Below the pieces are notes generated by a model that was given only the letters and a program-made list of their open reading frames with translations, ran no database searches and had not been told where the DNA came from. The translations under genes were made by a program, and so were the position numbers. From assembly GCA_002480525.1 (NCBI GenBank), contig DLCH01000014.1, positions 1 to 6,827 on the forward strand: a stretch of 6,827 nucleotides of DNA. The letters run 5' to 3'. Positions 5,723 to 6,827 of this stretch are shown here, in pieces (position 1 is the first letter of the stretch; the number at the start of each line of letters is the position of its first letter). Source of the DNA: Gammaproteobacteria bacterium UBA7803 (GTDB lineage: Bacteria; Pseudomonadota; Gammaproteobacteria; Pseudomonadales; Azotimanducaceae).

Positions 5723-6742
5723 TCAGCCGAGGACCAGATCGGCGAACGTGCGGAGCTGTGCCACGTTCTGGGTGGACACCAGCAGCGACGTCACCGGACT
5801 GTCCCGCCAGGCATCCAGCCGGCCCTTGATGCGGTCCACGGACCCGACCAGCGAGATCTCGTCCGCGAGCTCGGTGGGCACGGCGGCCGCCGCCTCGTCC
5901 TTTCGGCCCGCCAGGAACAGATCCTGGATCTTCTCCGCGGCTTCCGCGAATCCCATGCGCTGAACCAGCTCATTGTGGAAATTCCGCGACTTCGCCCCCA
6001 TGCCGCCGATGTAGAGTGCGAGATTGCGCCGGATCGGCTCCAGCGCCTTGTCGACGTCGTCGTCGATGATGACGGACACGCCCTGCATGATCTCGAAACC
6101 CGGTTTCGCATGGGCGATCTGATCCGCGTACACCTCCTGACGATAGGGCGAGTAGTACAGCGGCAGCCAGCCGTCCGCGATCTCCGCCGTCATGGCGACG
6201 TTCTTCGGCCCTTCGGCGCCGAGGAAGATCGGCAGGTCCGGCCGCAGCGGGTGGGTGATCGGCTTGAGCGGCTTGCCGAGCCCCCAGGCGCCCTCGCCGG
6301 TGTACGGCAGCGGGTAGTGCTCACCGTCGTTGGTGACAGGCGCCTCCCGGGCCAGCACCTGGCGGATGATGTTCACGTACTCCCGGGTCCGCGCCAGCGG
6401 CTTGCCGAAGGGTCGGCCGTACCAGCCCTCCACCACCTGTGGACCGGACACCCCGAGACCCAGGATCATCCGCCCGCCGGACAGATGGTCCAGCGTCAGC
6501 GCCGCCATGGCCGTGGCCGTCGGCGCCCGGGCGGAGAGCTGGGCGATGCCGGTGCCGAGGCGGATGCGCTCGGTGTGGGCGCCGATCCACGCCAGCGGCG
6601 TGAACACGTCGGAACCCCAGGCCTCGGCGGTGAACACGGCGTCGTAGCCGAGCCGCTCCGCTTCCTGGGCCATCTTCACCATGTTCGGGTTCGGGCCGGC
6701 GCCCCAGTAGCCGAGCTGCAGGCCGAGTTTCAGATCTGCCAT
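5723..6742 (-). CDS. LLM-class flavin/F420-dependent oxidoreductase, Rv3520c-like
   Basis: This 339-residue luciferase-like TIM-barrel oxidoreductase has no signal peptide. From memory it closely matches the mycobacterial Rv3520c group (I believe TIGR03559): LGYWGA near the N terminus, FTAEAWGSDVFTPLAW at 37-52, LGTGIAQLSARAPTA at 62-76, LDHLSGGRMILGLGVSGPQVVEGWYG at about 84-109, KPLARTREY at 114-122, KPITHPLRPDLPIFLGAEGPKN at about 160-181, and YIGGMGAKSRNFHNE further on. The family transfers hydride between F420H2 or FMNH2 and an organic substrate; the substrate for this group is not established. Relatives are about 340 residues, so it looks complete. ATG at 6742 follows GGAG (6751-6754, complement) by eight bases. 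That site begins just past the stop of the MDR-type gene upstream, so the two are probably co-transcribed and translationally close. It converges on katG. Whether F420 is available in this host is not shown. Confidence 0.9.
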   Translation of the reverse strand: MADLKLGLQLGYWGAGPNPNMVKMAQEAERLGYDAVFTAEAWGSDVFTPLAWIGAHTERIRLGTGIAQLSARAPTATAMAALTLDHLSGGRMILGLGVSGPQVVEGWYGRPFGKPLARTREYVNIIRQVLAREAPVTNDGEHYPLPYTGEGAWGLGKPLKPITHPLRPDLPIFLGAEGPKNVAMTAEIADGWLPLYYSPYRQEVYADQIAHAKPGFEIMQGVSVIIDDDVDKALEPIRRNLALYIGGMGAKSRNFHNELVQRMGFAEAAEKIQDLFLAGRKDEAAAAVPTELADEISLVGSVDRIKGRLDAWRDSPVTSLLVSTQNVAQLRTFADLVLG

Positions 6743-6748
6743 CGTCGT

Positions 6749-6754
6749 CTCTCC
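6749..6754 (-). promoter_or_regulatory. Shine-Dalgarno of the LLM gene at the upstream stop
   Basis: GGAGAG on the minus strand begins one base after the TGA (6756-6758) of the upstream oxidoreductase and precedes the LLM ATG. Ribosomes finishing the upstream gene would clear or re-use this site, which suggests coupling within an operon. Confidence 0.65.
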
Positions 6755-6755
6755 G

Positions 6756-6827
6756 TCACTTCTCTGAACACTTCACCAGCAGCTTGCCGGTGTTGGCGCC
6801 GTCGAACAGCCGGTTCACGGCTTCCGG
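6756..6827 (-). CDS. MDR-type NADP-dependent oxidoreductase, C-terminal end (5' partial)
   Basis: Only the last 23 codons and the stop are in the window; the frame stays open to the edge. The visible residues are PEAVNRLFDGANTGKLLVKC followed by SEK. This matches the C-terminal helix and strand of medium-chain, quinone-oxidoreductase-like NADP-dependent reductases, where a pattern of PEA-L--LF-G-N-GKLLV is common. It is transcribed with the LLM gene, with 13 bp between stop and start. The substrate and cofactor cannot be judged from this piece. Confidence 0.75.
   Translation of the reverse strand, partial: PEAVNRLFDGANTGKLLVKCSEK

Noticed and set aside
1..6827. A novel multi-gene defence or biosynthetic system
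   Set aside because: All genes belong to common enzyme or stress families, strands alternate, and only one gene pair is tightly coupled. Nothing supports a joint system.

Overview
This is a GC-rich window with dense coding. It most likely comes from a gammaproteobacterium. That inference rests on GC-biased codon use, a tandem-domain UspE-like protein, an HSD10-like short-chain dehydrogenase, an exported KatG, and REP-like stem-loops with the GTAGGAGCGGC head that I recall from Pseudomonas and Xanthomonas relatives. The species cannot be fixed from the sequence alone. I see no rRNA, tRNA, CRISPR array, insertion sequence or phage gene.

Layout. Positions 1-1137 (+) hold the C-terminal two thirds of an amidohydrolase of the N-acyl-D-amino-acid deacylase type, cut by the window edge. 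Positions 1138-1417 lie between convergent genes and carry four direct copies of a 42-43 bp stem-loop unit plus one inverted copy. Positions 1418-2254 (-) encode a UspE-like tandem universal stress protein. Positions 2255-2411 hold two strong inverted repeats, one of them a perfect 26-bp palindrome. Positions 2412-3176 (-) encode an HSD10-like SDR. Positions 3177-3388 form a divergent promoter region with a good candidate OxyR site. Positions 3389-5614 (+) encode a catalase-peroxidase (KatG/KatP) with a Sec signal peptide, followed by a stem-loop and a clear intrinsic terminator. Positions 5723-6742 (-) encode a luciferase-like flavin/F420 oxidoreductase close to mycobacterial Rv3520c. It follows by 13 bp the end of an MDR-type NADP-dependent oxidoreductase that runs off the window (6756-6827, -).

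How the parts relate. KatG and the UspE-like protein fit oxidative and general stress defence. The SDR, the LLM oxidoreductase, the MDR fragment and the amidohydrolase look like catabolic accessory enzymes handling acyl-CoA, carbonyl or amide substrates. The only tight gene coupling visible is MDR to LLM. SDR and UspE share a strand but are separated by 157 bp with strong hairpins, so co-transcription is uncertain. No previously undescribed multi-gene system is evident. The points most worth a second look are the REP-like array, the OxyR-like operator in front of an exported KatG, the 26-bp palindrome, and the cofactor of the LLM enzyme.
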